A DNA stretch of 64,000 nucleotides from assembly GCA_023333565.1 (NCBI GenBank), contig JAJKFH010001094.1, positions 4,340,001-4,404,000 on the forward strand, read 5' to 3'. Below the pieces are notes generated by a model. That model had not been told where the DNA came from and did no database searches. It saw only the letters and a program-made list of their open reading frames with translations. A program made the translations under genes and the position numbers. Shown piece after piece: positions 13,683 through 24,660 of the stretch (the stretch's first letter is position 1; the number at the start of each line of letters is the position of its first letter). The DNA comes from Puffinus mauretanicus. Its lineage: Eukaryota; Chordata; Aves; Procellariiformes; Procellariidae.

Positions 13683-13856
13683 CTCTGCAGCAGCTGGGGT
13701 GGACCTGAGATTCTGAATGGCATCGGCTTTGGCCATGATCAGCTGCTTGCAGCTCGTGAGTCCCTCTGACAACTGCTTGGCTGAGTGCATGGTGGAAAGA
13801 AATACTGCTCTGGTTATTTCCTGCTGCATCCTCTCCTCATTCCTCTCCAACCATTT
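13683..13856 (-). other. Possible coding exon of 58 codons, product not recognised
   Basis: On the minus strand a segment open for exactly 58 codons runs from an AG at 13858-13857 to a consensus donor (CAGAG|GTGAGT, donor at 13682-13677). The implied intron phase is 0 on both sides. The residues (start KWLERNEERMQQEITRAV, then HSAKQLSEGLTSCKQL and AKADAIQNL) are rich in Glu, Gln, Lys, Ala and Leu with helix-like spacing, and codon third positions look richer in G and C than the flanks. Against it, the acceptor has no pyrimidine tract, an in-frame TAG lies directly at the acceptor, and no matching upstream or downstream exon was found. I do not recognise the family. It could be a real exon, an exon relic, or a chance frame. 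Confidence 0.28.
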
Positions 13857-15398
13857 CTAGGTTCAACCTTCTGTTCTTCAGTACATCACCCATGTTTGTG
13901 GTAGTTTGCTTTTTGCTCCTGCTTTGCATCAAAGAAAGGTACAAATAAGAAGAATCGGATAGTGGGCTGAATGCACTCAGAAGACTGGATACAGGGAACA
14001 AAAGTGTGAGGAGTATAATGTGGAAGAAGAATCAAACGCCCTGGGAACTCTCAGTCTGCAAAGCAACTGTGGAAAGCTTAATGTGCAAATTAAAATAATC
14101 AGTTTGACTAAAAGTGACTTTTAGGAGGTAGGGGTGGAACTTTTTGTGAATATTCAGACCTGGCTGGATGCATTTCAATTAGATTTAGAGATGAACCATT
14201 TGTCTCAAACTGTAGATTCTCAAATTCCCTTTTTTTTTTTTTCTTTTACTTTTCAAAACAGGTTTAAAATAACAGCTGGAGTGAATCTTAATGGGCTAAT
14301 TCAACTCTTTACATATAGATGAGTTTGAACCAAACCTTGGAGTCAAACATCTGTGTGCTTTGCTGAACTTCAGGTTCATGCTTTGCAGCTGAAACTCATC
14401 TTAGTTTTAAATACATTTTTGTGACAAATGCCAAAACTTCCCATGAGCGATTTCTCCCCCCTTCCCCACCCAAGTCAAACCAGAATATCACTGTGCCTTC
14501 ATTATGGAGCTTTGCTTTTCTTGATTTTTCTGCATAGTAGCTTATGGCCTTTTATTAAAAGATTGTAATCCAAACTCTTTCTGAATGTAACCTGAGATAA
14601 TTCCCTTCTCATGCGTCTCCCCTGCTTGAACTGCAAAAGGTAATTAGTGCCTCTTCTGAATTGTTTGTCTTTCCTTTTCCTTCCCTCTGCTTCACCTTAC
14701 TTGATATGAATTACAGCTGGGTATCTGATCTAAATACTTAGTAATTTAGTTTCTGGCCTGGTAACCTTATATTTAATAGCACGTTGTATAATGGAACCTT
14801 ATGGAACATGCTGATATAGGTTAATGTGAGGGGCCAGGTGTGCGTGCTTGTTAATCATCTTAAATATCCGTTCAGTATCTCTTGATGCTATTAACATGTT
14901 TGTCCTTCATTTAATATGCAGCAGGGAGGAGGACTCAGATAAAAAAAAAGAATTAATAGAGGAAGGCTGAAACCAGTATATAACCCTGGATGTCCCTCAC
15001 AAACAAGCAATAAAAAAAGGAAAATGGCAAAACCACAGAATCTCTCCCAGCTGATTGGATCTGCAGGTTAAATTCAAATCCTATAAATGGATTCTTCTGT
15101 GTATGTATACGTATATACATTTACATATATATGGCATATGTACCGGCCTTTATAAGCCTACATGATTCCAGGAGAACCTTTACAGGAAGTTTGTGCATTG
15201 GGGTATAGACAGTTACAGCACTAAGCTGCACATTCAATAGCTCAGTCAATGAGACTGAGTGCTTTTATTAAACCACTCCCAGTTTACCGCTGCGGGGCGG
15301 GATCCAGGAGCTTAAACCATCAGGAAGGTAGCAGTACCTGTAACACCAGGGGCAAGAGGATTCCTACTACACATATCATGGTCTGTTGAACCAGATAT
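13857..15398. other. Non-coding stretch, AT-leaning
   Basis: No coding signal. A T-rich run lies at about 14229-14242, and an AT-rich alternating stretch with TATA/CATA steps at about 15099-15142. The interval 14790-14930 is unusually rich in TTAAT, ATTAAC and AATATGCA-type words, which would suit a conserved enhancer, but nothing in the sequence alone proves this. Confidence 0.55.
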
Positions 15399-15425
15399 GT
15401 TCACTATCTACATGTGATAGTGAAC
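15399..15425. repeat. Perfect 10-bp inverted repeat, 7-nt spacer
   Basis: GTTCACTATC (15399-15408) is matched exactly by its reverse complement GATAGTGAAC (15416-15425) around the spacer TACATGT. The transcript of either strand could form a 10-bp stem. It directly abuts the 30-bp tandem duplication that follows. Confidence 0.85.
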
Positions 15426-15483
15426 TAACACACTAACACGTTTTATGTTAGCTACACTAACACTAACACGTTTTATGTTAGCT
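15424..15483. repeat. 30-bp tandem duplication, two copies
   Basis: The unit ending CACTAACACGTTTTATGTTAGCT occurs at 15424-15453 and again at 15454-15483. The last 23 bases are identical between copies and the first seven nearly so. Each unit itself contains a short inverted pair (TAACA ... TGTTA), so the block is a small cluster of foldable sequence. Confidence 0.88.
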
Positions 15484-17669
15484 GTAGAGCCTAGCTAAGA
15501 ACGGGTGGTAGCTGGTAATGCTGCTGTAACTTGTGCTCTCATAATCATCTGTATCCGTAACGTAAAAGATAGAGCAGACGTCTGCAAGCATTAGCTGATG
15601 GCAGTATCAGACTCATAAGTTGTAAGGAAAGTTGTAGTTACAGAGGCGGCCCCATACCAGCTGCAACCACAGATCTGTTGTCTTTTATTGGTTTGGGATA
15701 TTTTCTAGGTTATCACATTTTGACCTTTGTATAGATTTTTCTCCTCTCTCTACCTGTGTTGCAAGTTAATACGGCCTCCATCATCCTTGTACCCGAGTGC
15801 CTTGCAGTTTGCAATATTTTTATCTTCATGGCCATCCTGTGATGTGAAGAGATGCTTATATTCCTATCTCCCCAAGGATAAGGAGATATGACACATTGGC
15901 TAGGATCGTAGGGAAGATCTTGTTGCTGCCGTTTGTCGTCACTGTTGGCTCCTCTGTTATTTATTTACATCTGTATTTGATCTGAAATCTTCTTGGTTGT
16001 TGCCTTTAATCATGTATTCCTATTGTTTACTCTCTTCCTCCTTTTCCCATTTCCAGGGTTTATTACCCTGTTTAAACTTGGCTTCAGCTGAACTACTCTT
16101 TGGAGCATGCACTGGGTAACACTCTGAGAGAGAGATTGCCTGTTAAAGAGCTTCAGCAACACCTGGGCCTGTGTATTGGGTGGGATAAAGGGAGGTATTC
16201 TTCTAAACTCAGTCACAAGAGGCAGTAAGAGGCATGATTGTTAAATCCAGGACCTCAGGGGGTTTCTAAAAGCATAGTTGTGTCAATTTAATTAAACTGT
16301 GATTATCTTTCTTCTTTTTCTTCTTCTCCTCCCTTCACCCCTTACACCAGGCTTAATTAAGACGATGCAAAATTTTTGGTGGGCACTGTTTTGGCTTAAA
16401 TGAGGCATCTATTGATTCAGCTCTGTCAGTTAGGAACAACAGTTGCTGTCAGCAGACTGACTTACCTACCATTTATTGAGATAATCTTGATCATAGAGAT
16501 TAATTATTTCATTCTATTTTCGAATATTTGCAAGAAATGTACATATTTCGTAATCTCTCTTTTTTTTTTTATTTCGCTATTTCTTTCCATCTTTATGGCT
16601 TGCTTCTAATAGCAAATATATTTTATTGTCCTCATTGCAAAGGAAATCACCCACTCTGTTTATTTTGGCTCATCTTCTGTAGGATCAATCATGCTGGCGG
16701 GATGACATACGATGGCAGTGAAAGTGCAAGACATTTTTTCCAAGCCACTTCTTTGCTGTTTTGGATCTAGTTCCAAGCTTCTTAACGCCACAAAGAAAAT
16801 ATTATTAATATATTGTGATTCTTGGCACTTTCTGAACATGCTGTTGGTGCTGAACAAGTGACTTTCTTTCCACATGGCATGTGGAGTTTCAGGGCCAGGT
16901 TCCCATTCCTCTATGTACATGTCAGATCAATGTAAATATGATGAAGCCAAATAGTGACATGGTTTTCCATAGTTTCTCAGGATGAGGTGCTGTATGATTG
17001 CAATGAGAAACCAGCTCACAACGTCCGCCTCATCTAACAAATGTTTCCAGTAGCACCAACATAAGAGAACAGGCAGAGAAGTGGCAGCGCTGAGCTCACT
17101 GGCAGATCCCTGGCACTACTATGTTTGTGGAGGCTTTGCTTCCTTATCCAGTTCCTGCTACATCTTTAATTTGTTTAGCATACAGCAAGTCTCATTATTC
17201 TTAATAGGAGTTGTTGAGAAATGAGTATTTTTGAAAATCTGCCTGTACATGCTTAATGAACATGCTCAAGGGAAATCAAACATTTGGGATTTCTATTGAA
17301 ATTCCTCATTGAACCCCGAAGACTTTTTTAAGCAGGAAGAACAGTTACTTCATGCAGAAAATATGTTTTCCATGTGCCTTGCTCTTTCTCCCCTGAATCC
17401 CTTTCTCAGTTGCTATGTGAGCATATTTTCACTGTGTTTTTAACATATTTTAACTGTATTTTACTGCCCAGGAGCCAGTGATAGAGTAAGAAAATTATAT
17501 GGTTTTCCATGCCAAATCTGTGTGTGGTGTACAATTGGTGCAACTCATTCGAGTTACTACCGTTTGGGAATCCAAGATAGGTGCTGGAAGTACCCATTTA
17601 ACACCACAGGAAAGTACCTAACTTCTGATACATGTTCCAGCAACCGACATAGTTTTACACATGTTTTTT

Positions 17670-17690
17670 TGCCATCTAGCATAGATGGCA
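17670..17690. repeat. Perfect 9-bp inverted repeat, 3-nt loop
   Basis: TGCCATCTA (17670-17678) and TAGATGGCA (17682-17690) are exact reverse complements around GCA. Each arm also looks like half of a CTCF core (GCCATCTAG) facing the other. The latter reading is a motif resemblance only. Confidence 0.8.
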
Positions 17691-19102
17691 GGTTTCTTTC
17701 TGGTCAGGGCAAAAGGCATCTCAAGTTATAGATTATCTATACTGTGCCACTTTCCATAGAGTCCATATTTTAATTCATTAGGACTCATCATGATTCTGCA
17801 TGAATTACTGGGAGAAGGGGAAAGGAGGGCATCTTTCTCATTGTGTGTTGTCCTCAGTGAGTTTCCAGTACATGCCTAGGCAAGCAGCACCGTAGTAGAA
17901 AGTCTCCTTTTTCCTGTTGTGACTACTATTGTCCTGAGGAGGTAATCCCAACCATTTTTCTCTAGTGAAAATTTTGATTACTAGTGGCCACTGATTCTGT
18001 GAAGGTATCAAAACAGGTATCACACCTTCTGTTAAGGTATCAAAACATCAACACATCGAAAGTGATGTTGGATGCTATTGTACAAAAGCAGAAATGAGAA
18101 ATCCTTCCTCTCCCTCCCCTCCTCAACAAGATTTCAGCCTTGCCTGGCTGGTCTCTGCGCTGCAATCACTGCAATTACCTTGTTTTGACGTGGCCAAAAT
18201 GATCAGAAGCGTTTCAGCTAGGAAAACGTCTGTCTCCTGGCTTCATGCGTGAATCACTGTCTCTGCATACCTGCCGGCAGCACCTTTCTTCAGGGCTTAC
18301 CTGTTGTAATGGTGACCTCAGTGGAAGGCATGAGTCACTTCCAGTGTTTGTGAGTCATCAAGCCCAATCCGAACATTTAGATAACAGCGTTGTGGAAGAA
18401 TTACGGCATGTAATAGAAAACTCCGTAATTCCATTAATTTTAAATCCATCTGTAGGCTATTGTAACAGGGTGCAATTGTCAGTGTGCTCCAGAAATGGCT
18501 TTAAGATTCTGCAGAAAAAGTATGGTTATCTATAAAATTCCGTAGACCTTTGATCTCTCTAAAGCTGTAGCTTCATTTGGGGTTGTTTGCCACCTTCTGG
18601 AGCAGTCTTTCAGAATGAAGAATCATACAAGGATGTTTAAGTTAGACTCCTTCTGACTTAACTTTCAGCTGAGCTCCTCCTTCCTGCTGACTGGTTTACA
18701 TGATCTTGGGCTGAAGTCATTGAGGGTCTTTGATTTTGATTTAAGCAGAGCTGGATTTTAGCTTCAGACTCTTGCAACTATTTCTGATGAAAAAGTTGAA
18801 CTATCTGACATATAACCTCTGAATTTGGCCTACCATTTTAGCTGTTCAAAGGGCTTTTTATTTGCAAAGCCCAGCATATGGGCTCCCTGTTTGTTTTTAA
18901 TTCAAGCTGGCCTTGAAAAATGATAAATACAGACTGAAATAACAAAGCTACTTCTCTTGTTTTACTTGTAGAGCTGAGAACCGGCTAAGCAAATGTCAGC
19001 CAGATTTAATTCAAAAAGAAAAATAGCCTTCTATCTTATGTGCCAAACTTCACTTTGAATAATAATGAACCCCTGAAATTGCTGATAGCTAGACTCTTTA
19101 AC

Positions 19103-19133
<31 letters not shown>

Positions 19134-19633
19134 GAGGGAGTAGGGAGCAGGATCGGGAAAAATTATTGTAATTCAGTGATGCAAGACACAATAGGGAGCA
19201 GCTCTGCATTGTTAATAGTGAGTAACAAAATTAGATCTCCAAGTCTAGAAAATTAGTTGTATCATTTGTCCTCTCCTGGGAGAAAAGGAGAGCGTGGGAT
19301 AGATGTGGTGGCTGTCCTGGTTGCCCAGTGGACCCCTTCTTTTCGGACACGCAAAGTGTGCTAGCACATCGTGTTTCTGTTTTAGCAGATGAGTGGAAAT
19401 GACGCACCAGGGTGATGGTGCCAGAAGCATGGTGAAAAAAACCCAAACCCTTTCTAGATAGTACTTTTTAAGCTGCTCTCATGACAGGCATTTAAAAGAG
19501 ATAAGAGTACAGCCGTGCTTTTCTTCTTTGCTGTTCTTGCCTGAGAAGGTAATCTTTCTCAGGGACAAATGAAGGAAACATTTAATTACATTTCTGAGAA
19601 AGGCAGCAGAGGCAAGCAATGAGCTTTCTACTC

Positions 19634-19667
19634 TGTGTGTGTGTGCGCGTTTGTGTGTGTGTGTGTG
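19634..19667. repeat. (TG)n microsatellite with CGCG interruption
   Basis: Alternating TG units run through the tract with a short GCGCGTT interruption in the middle. The alternating purine-pyrimidine pattern could adopt Z-DNA. The Cys-Val-rich and His-Thr-rich peptides in frames crossing it are artefacts of the repeat. Confidence 0.9.
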
Positions 19668-20129
19668 AAACACTCTGGGGGGAAAAAAGTCTTCTCAGTT
19701 TCCCCAGTTATTCATTACATGTCTGCAGCTTGCCTAATTGAACTCCGAGAGGTTATCAGTTCTAACAAAACAGTCATTAGGGGATACCGATTTTTTTTTT
19801 CCCCCCAATCAGCTTTCCCAGTGGCTCAAAATTGTTAATGTTTATTAACGGAAGAAAGTCAAAGCAGGAGAAGAAAATCAATCTGTGAGCTAACAGGGGG
19901 AAAAAAAAGCTGTGACTGCTAGTTCTTGGTATGCTGTTAACTATTCATCAGAAGTATGCTAACAGTCTGTCTGCCTCATTCAGAATAGTTTTTGTGATAA
20001 ATAGGGTGTCCAGAGAAGGTCCAAAGATAACGGTAAAAATAAAGACTGTTTTCTTCCAGCTAATTGCATAGTCTGGGAAACTAGGTTATAACTGTATCTA
20101 GTTTAGTGAGACAAATGCATATTTTTTAA

Positions 20130-20163
20130 CTGCCATGTCTAGCTTTACTGCTAGACATGTCAG
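20130..20163. repeat. Hairpin: 10-bp perfect inverted repeat extended to 13 paired bases
   Basis: CATGTCTAGC (20134-20143) pairs exactly with GCTAGACATG (20150-20159) around TTTACT. After one mismatch the stem continues for three more pairs (CTG at 20130-20132 with CAG at 20161-20163). About one such 10-bp arm pair is expected by chance in 64 kb, so it is notable but not decisive. A microRNA-like precursor would need a longer stem. Confidence 0.8.
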
Positions 20164-20830
20164 AGGAAGAGATAAGAGCTATCTTTTGAATATGTTTTAA
20201 CGGAAAGCCTATGGGTCAGACTGCATTCATCGCTCAGATTAAATTGCAGTTAAGTGTGTGCGCCCAAATGGCTTTGGTCATCCATGCCAGTGCTGAATTC
20301 AGTCTAATGGGATGATTTTGACCTAGTGAGGACTTGAGGACTGGCATGTTTTCAGAGCTTTATATTCTGCTTTAACTGACACATTCCTATCAGTATCAAT
20401 GGGTGTTGCGCAATTAAAACCAACACCTCTTGATTTGAAATTCAGTTCCTGAGTGTCATGGTAGATTTACAGTTTACTACATATGCCATACCAAAAGTTT
20501 ATATCCAGGGCATGATGTCCATCTGTATCATCCAGAAACACAGACGCTGGGATTTTTCACAGCTGCAATAACATTACTGTAAGATGTAATGTGTGGGACC
20601 ACTCATGTCAGCTCCATAGATCATAGATAGTCCCTGGAACAGGATGCCAGATCAGATTCCTAATCCTGTCCCCTTAGGTCTGAATGTGTTCAAACTTTCA
20701 GAAACCTCACCCTGGGGAAGTCTGGGGGAGAGGAAGGGTGAAAAATGAGCCTCAAGACACTTGGTCCTCTCCTCTTCTCTTTAATCCTATCACCTTCATT
20801 ACTAAGCCTCTCCTGGGAGAGCTGTTGGGT

Positions 20831-20894
20831 AGAATCATAGAATCATAGAATCATTAAGGTTGGAAAAGACCTCTAAGATCATCGAGTCCAACCG
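20831..20894 (-). mobile_element. CR1 retroposon 3'-end fragment
   Basis: Read on the minus strand, this is the well-known bird CR1 3' end: a GGTTGGACTCGATGATCTTA-type stretch, then CTTTTCCAACCTTAATG and the closing octamer-type repeats ATTCTATGATTCTATGATTCT. CR1 is the dominant non-LTR retrotransposon of birds and reptiles, and its copies are usually heavily 5'-truncated. About 64 bases of the non-coding 3' tail remain, so no reverse transcriptase is present. Beyond 20894 the sequence no longer resembles the CR1 3' region I know. No target-site duplication was evident, as is usual for CR1. Confidence 0.93.
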
Positions 20895-23800
20895 ATGTAC
20901 TGATGTACGTGCTGTGTCCCTGTCCTCTTCTTTGTGCCTCAGCTTTGTGCTGTCTTCTGAAAGCTCTCTGCATTTACTTACCTGTCTAGTTTTGGCAATT
21001 CGCTACCATCCCATGTGTGATTACAAGTAAAAACAAGTTCAGGAGAAGCTCACTTAATAGGCTTTTGTTTCTGTTTGATGATTAGTTTGTTCTGAACAGA
21101 AAAAAACTAGAATCTGATTTTAAATAACTTTTGCTCCCTATTGGTTTTTAGACAAATAGCAGATTTATGTTATGGGAAAAAGTCACAGGGAAGAAAAATT
21201 GCAATTTTCCATTGTGTATGAAAATATTTCGCACAGTTTGTAGAGGAGTGACATAGATAACAGAAGCTGAGTACCAAGGCCAGTGAAAATGTCTGAACTT
21301 GTTTAAACTTGCAGTGCCGGAAGGTCAGGCTGTAAATCAAACACGTGCTGTCCCGTCAGGTCACTCCACAGGAATCCATGCTGCTAATTTTGCTTTAAAA
21401 TACCTCTGACTGATGTGACTTCTGTGAAATCTGCTTCCTAAAGGTCAAGCTGACATCCATCTCCGAAGTGTTGTATAACGGGATTTCCTGAATTCTGGAC
21501 TGGGCAAAATATTTCTGGATGGTGAGAAAACACCTCTTTTTACATCTTAAAATGAGGGCTGAATTCTAAACTGAATGCATGGATAAAGCTTTTCCGTAAG
21601 TTAGTGGGCCTTACATGTATGTTAGTTAGAGCAAAATGTAACCTTCATTTGGAAGTGTCTAAAACACAAAATGTTGTTAAGCATAGTGCTAAGAAACACA
21701 GGATTAAGATCCCCGAAGAGTGAAGAGGGGAATGACATTGCACTTATCTCCCTTCACAGTCCTAAATCAATGCCATTTTGCACAGATTCTGCCACTTTGG
21801 CTGTCTGGACTTGACAATTTTGAGGTTTCCTGCTTAGCTGCTCCCTCACACCAGCCATCCTTCCCCATCTCCCCCACTTTCCCCTCGGTGCAATTTGGTT
21901 CCTCCAAGCTGGCCAGCAAAGCCATTCGGGAGCTCTGTCAAATCCTGGCACAAATGACCTTCGCAGTCAGCCCTTTGCCTGTCAGGAATGAACTCATCAT
22001 GGGGGTCCCAACACCACCAAGTTTCAAGTATAATTTGCAGCATGAATCCAAACTTGGATGTGGCCTTGACTTCTTTCTCATGAGTATGACGTCTGATTAA
22101 TTTTATGCACGTGTTGCAAAATACCAATCTTTGCTTGTCTAGAGCCTGATGTATTTAACAGCTTAGAGAATGAAGACAATGCCAGCTACATCTGCTTCTC
22201 TTAGCCACGTAGAAGATATGTAACTCTCCAATATAAGCACAGGCATGTATATGTGGAAAATATGTTCTAAATCTCTGCTAAGGAAGTAGGAGTGCCCAAA
22301 AGTTAAAGGAAAGATCCTTTTAGCTTAAGCAGTTCTAATCAAAACCATTCAAAGCGCCCAAAAGAAACATTATTCAATTGATTTAACTTTTACCTGAGCA
22401 TTGGCAAGCGTCCACGGACCTGTCCTGAGCCCCACTATGAATCTGGGAAGCAGTATGTGTTGAAGTGGTGTTTGGATCCGCAATGACAGCACATATTCAG
22501 CTGTGTAAGAGCAGAGCTGAAAGGATGAGCAACCTAATACTTGGTTCTCCTTGCACCAGACATGTGGGAAGATATTTTTGTTTAAATTTACCAGTGAGAG
22601 GAAGAAAATGAGATTCTGGGAAGCTTCTGCCTGGGACTTGAAAGTGTGATGTTCTCTGATAGACAAAAAGCAGAAACGTCAGCAAGCTCTAAAGGAATTA
22701 AATCATCTTGGCTGGGATGAACTGAGGTTTACAGTGCGGATTCACCTCTGCTCGATGTACTCCAGGGGAGCCAAGCTGAGCACATTCCTCAGCTAGCGCA
22801 GTGTAGCATCTCACTGCTCAGACCAACAGGCAGATAGGGCCAGTCTTGCGCTTCTCACCTGTCTGCCCAAGGTTCAAGTGCATGTCATTCCAGAGCTTAC
22901 CGATGGCTGTGTGTTTGTGCATAGGACCCCTCTCAGGCAGCATAATCATTCTGGGATAGATTCCAGCAGTTTCTCCAACAGTCTCTCCTCCTTTCCATGT
23001 TAAACCGCTACATAGGTTGGCTTTTCCTTCCTGTTGCTCCCATCAGTAGCCAAGTTACATGAACTGCTGTGTGACTAAGGTTAAAAAATCCTTTCTGCAG
23101 GCGGGAAGGCATTTGTGATTATCTCTGACTTGGCGATATTGCTTCAGTCACTTTTTAGGAGGTCTTGAGAAATCAGACTGGAATTTCCAAATGTTTGTTG
23201 GATAAAGAGTGATGGCCGGTGAGGTTACTGAGGACAAAGATTGCTGCACCAGGGAGCAGCTGAGGACCTAAAGATTAAATCCCCCACTGGCTGTAGAAGA
23301 CCAAGAATGAAATCCCAACAGCTATATAGTATGCCATCTTTCATAAGACTATTGTGCAAAACAAACCACTTTCACAGCAGGGCATCCTAGACTGCATTCT
23401 TCACTGGCAGTCGTTTCTGAGCAGGCTCTGGCTCCCTTTCCCCTGTGGAGGTCAGGCTGAGGTTGCTTTACGCCCTCACCTGAAAGTGAGACATCCTTCT
23501 ATTGCCACGGACTCCGAACTATGCATTATGCTTCTGAAGGTGAGGTAGAACACTAATGCTTTTGACCCAGAGACTAAAATATTCACACTGGGCTATTTGC
23601 CATGACACTTTTAGAGCACAGCTATAGGCAACTTGCTGGTATGGATTAAATCGTCATTTTTATTAGGAGTCACCCTTTTCAATGGTTTAAGATTTTTCCC
23701 TGAAAGGACTGTTTTGATGATGCTGTTCCTCCTGCTTTAACTCTGGCCAGGAATTAATGTATGTGGAAGGTTCCAGCAAATATATTCTGATTCTTCTCCA

Positions 23801-24395
23801 AACTAGCCGAGTGTGAAAGGTCTGCGACAGGGAATGAGTAGCATGCGGTGTCTGGTCAGGGCACTGGACTGAACGCCTCAGACAGGGGAAAGATGACTCC
23901 AAAGCAACATTTAATCTTCACAATCCCCAGACTACTGGGAAACTCAAATTTAAAATCTCTCTGTTGCAACCAACTCCCATGCCTCTCCAGAGTGGGGTCA
24001 TCCCTGCTCTTGCATATCTAAAGGTCTTGTGATTGCACACAGTTTGGGATATTAACCAGCACAAAATACAGTTCATGGCTTGGTGCCTTTTACAATTTGG
24101 TGTGCAGATGGTAGCTTTGAATTTCAATGCTTCTGTGAATATTAAAAAGCCTGATAACATCATTTTGTTAATGTAAGATTGGATGCTGTTGATATCCTAT
24201 GCTGGAGCATTTTAAAAAGAGCTGGATGCTCATTAGGTTGCTGAGAGTGACAATGTTACTCCTGAAGAAGATATTAATCAGCTTTCTAAGGCTGCAGACA
24301 CATCACAGCCAGCTATGGCCCGATTACCTCCTTCCCAGGTTTAGAGCAAGCCTCAAAATGCCATGGGAGGATTGACTCTGAGGAACTCAGTTTGG
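20895..24395. other. Non-coding stretch, no gene recognised
   Basis: Several open frames of 60-126 codons occur on both strands around 21720-22130 and 22370-22690. They overlap each other in opposite directions and none resembles a known family. No tandem or inverted repeat of note was seen. Confidence 0.6.
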
Positions 24396-24660
24396 CTCCC
24401 GTGCGGCGTGCTGGAGCAGACAGCGCACCCTGAGCATGTCGTCTGCTCGCTGGCTGCCCGAGGGCCCCGCCGCCATCTGCCTCCAGCCAAGGAAACGCAC
24501 CGGGGGAACCGAGGGCTGCGCAGAGCTGGCAGGCTGGCGCAGCCCCAAAACGCTGCGCTCTGCGTCCCTGAAAAGCATTTCCTTTTAAAATCAGTCGGCG
24601 AAAGTCATTGTGGGAGAGAGAGAGAGCGCGCGAGCGAGCGAGCGAGCACGCTCGTCAGAG
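24396..24660. promoter_or_regulatory. CpG-rich islet with YY1-like site and GA/GCGA repeats
   Basis: By eye this 265-bp interval holds about 27 CpG dinucleotides, far above its flanks. On the minus strand AGATGGCGGC (24478-24469) matches the core of the YY1 motif often found just downstream of promoters. The islet ends in a GA run (24614-24626) and GCGA units (24631-24647), closed by a short inverted pair CGAGC/GCTCG. A promoter or 5' exon of a non-coding or unseen gene is possible. The 102-codon plus-strand frame crossing it is not recognised and probably reflects GC content. Confidence 0.4.

Larger units (their letters stand above)
15484..20129. other. Non-coding stretch with minor simple repeats
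   Basis: No gene is recognised. Contents seen are a 9-bp inverted repeat (17670-17690), a 14-bp direct repeat AAGGTATCAAAACA at 18002-18015 and 18034-18047, an A23 run (19106-19128) without a preceding AATAAA or visible target-site duplication, and a TG/CG-type microsatellite (19634-19667). Confidence 0.65.

Noticed and set aside
19106..19128. A23 run as the tail of a processed pseudogene or retrocopy
   Set aside because: There is no AATAAA just upstream, no coding similarity and no visible target-site duplication.
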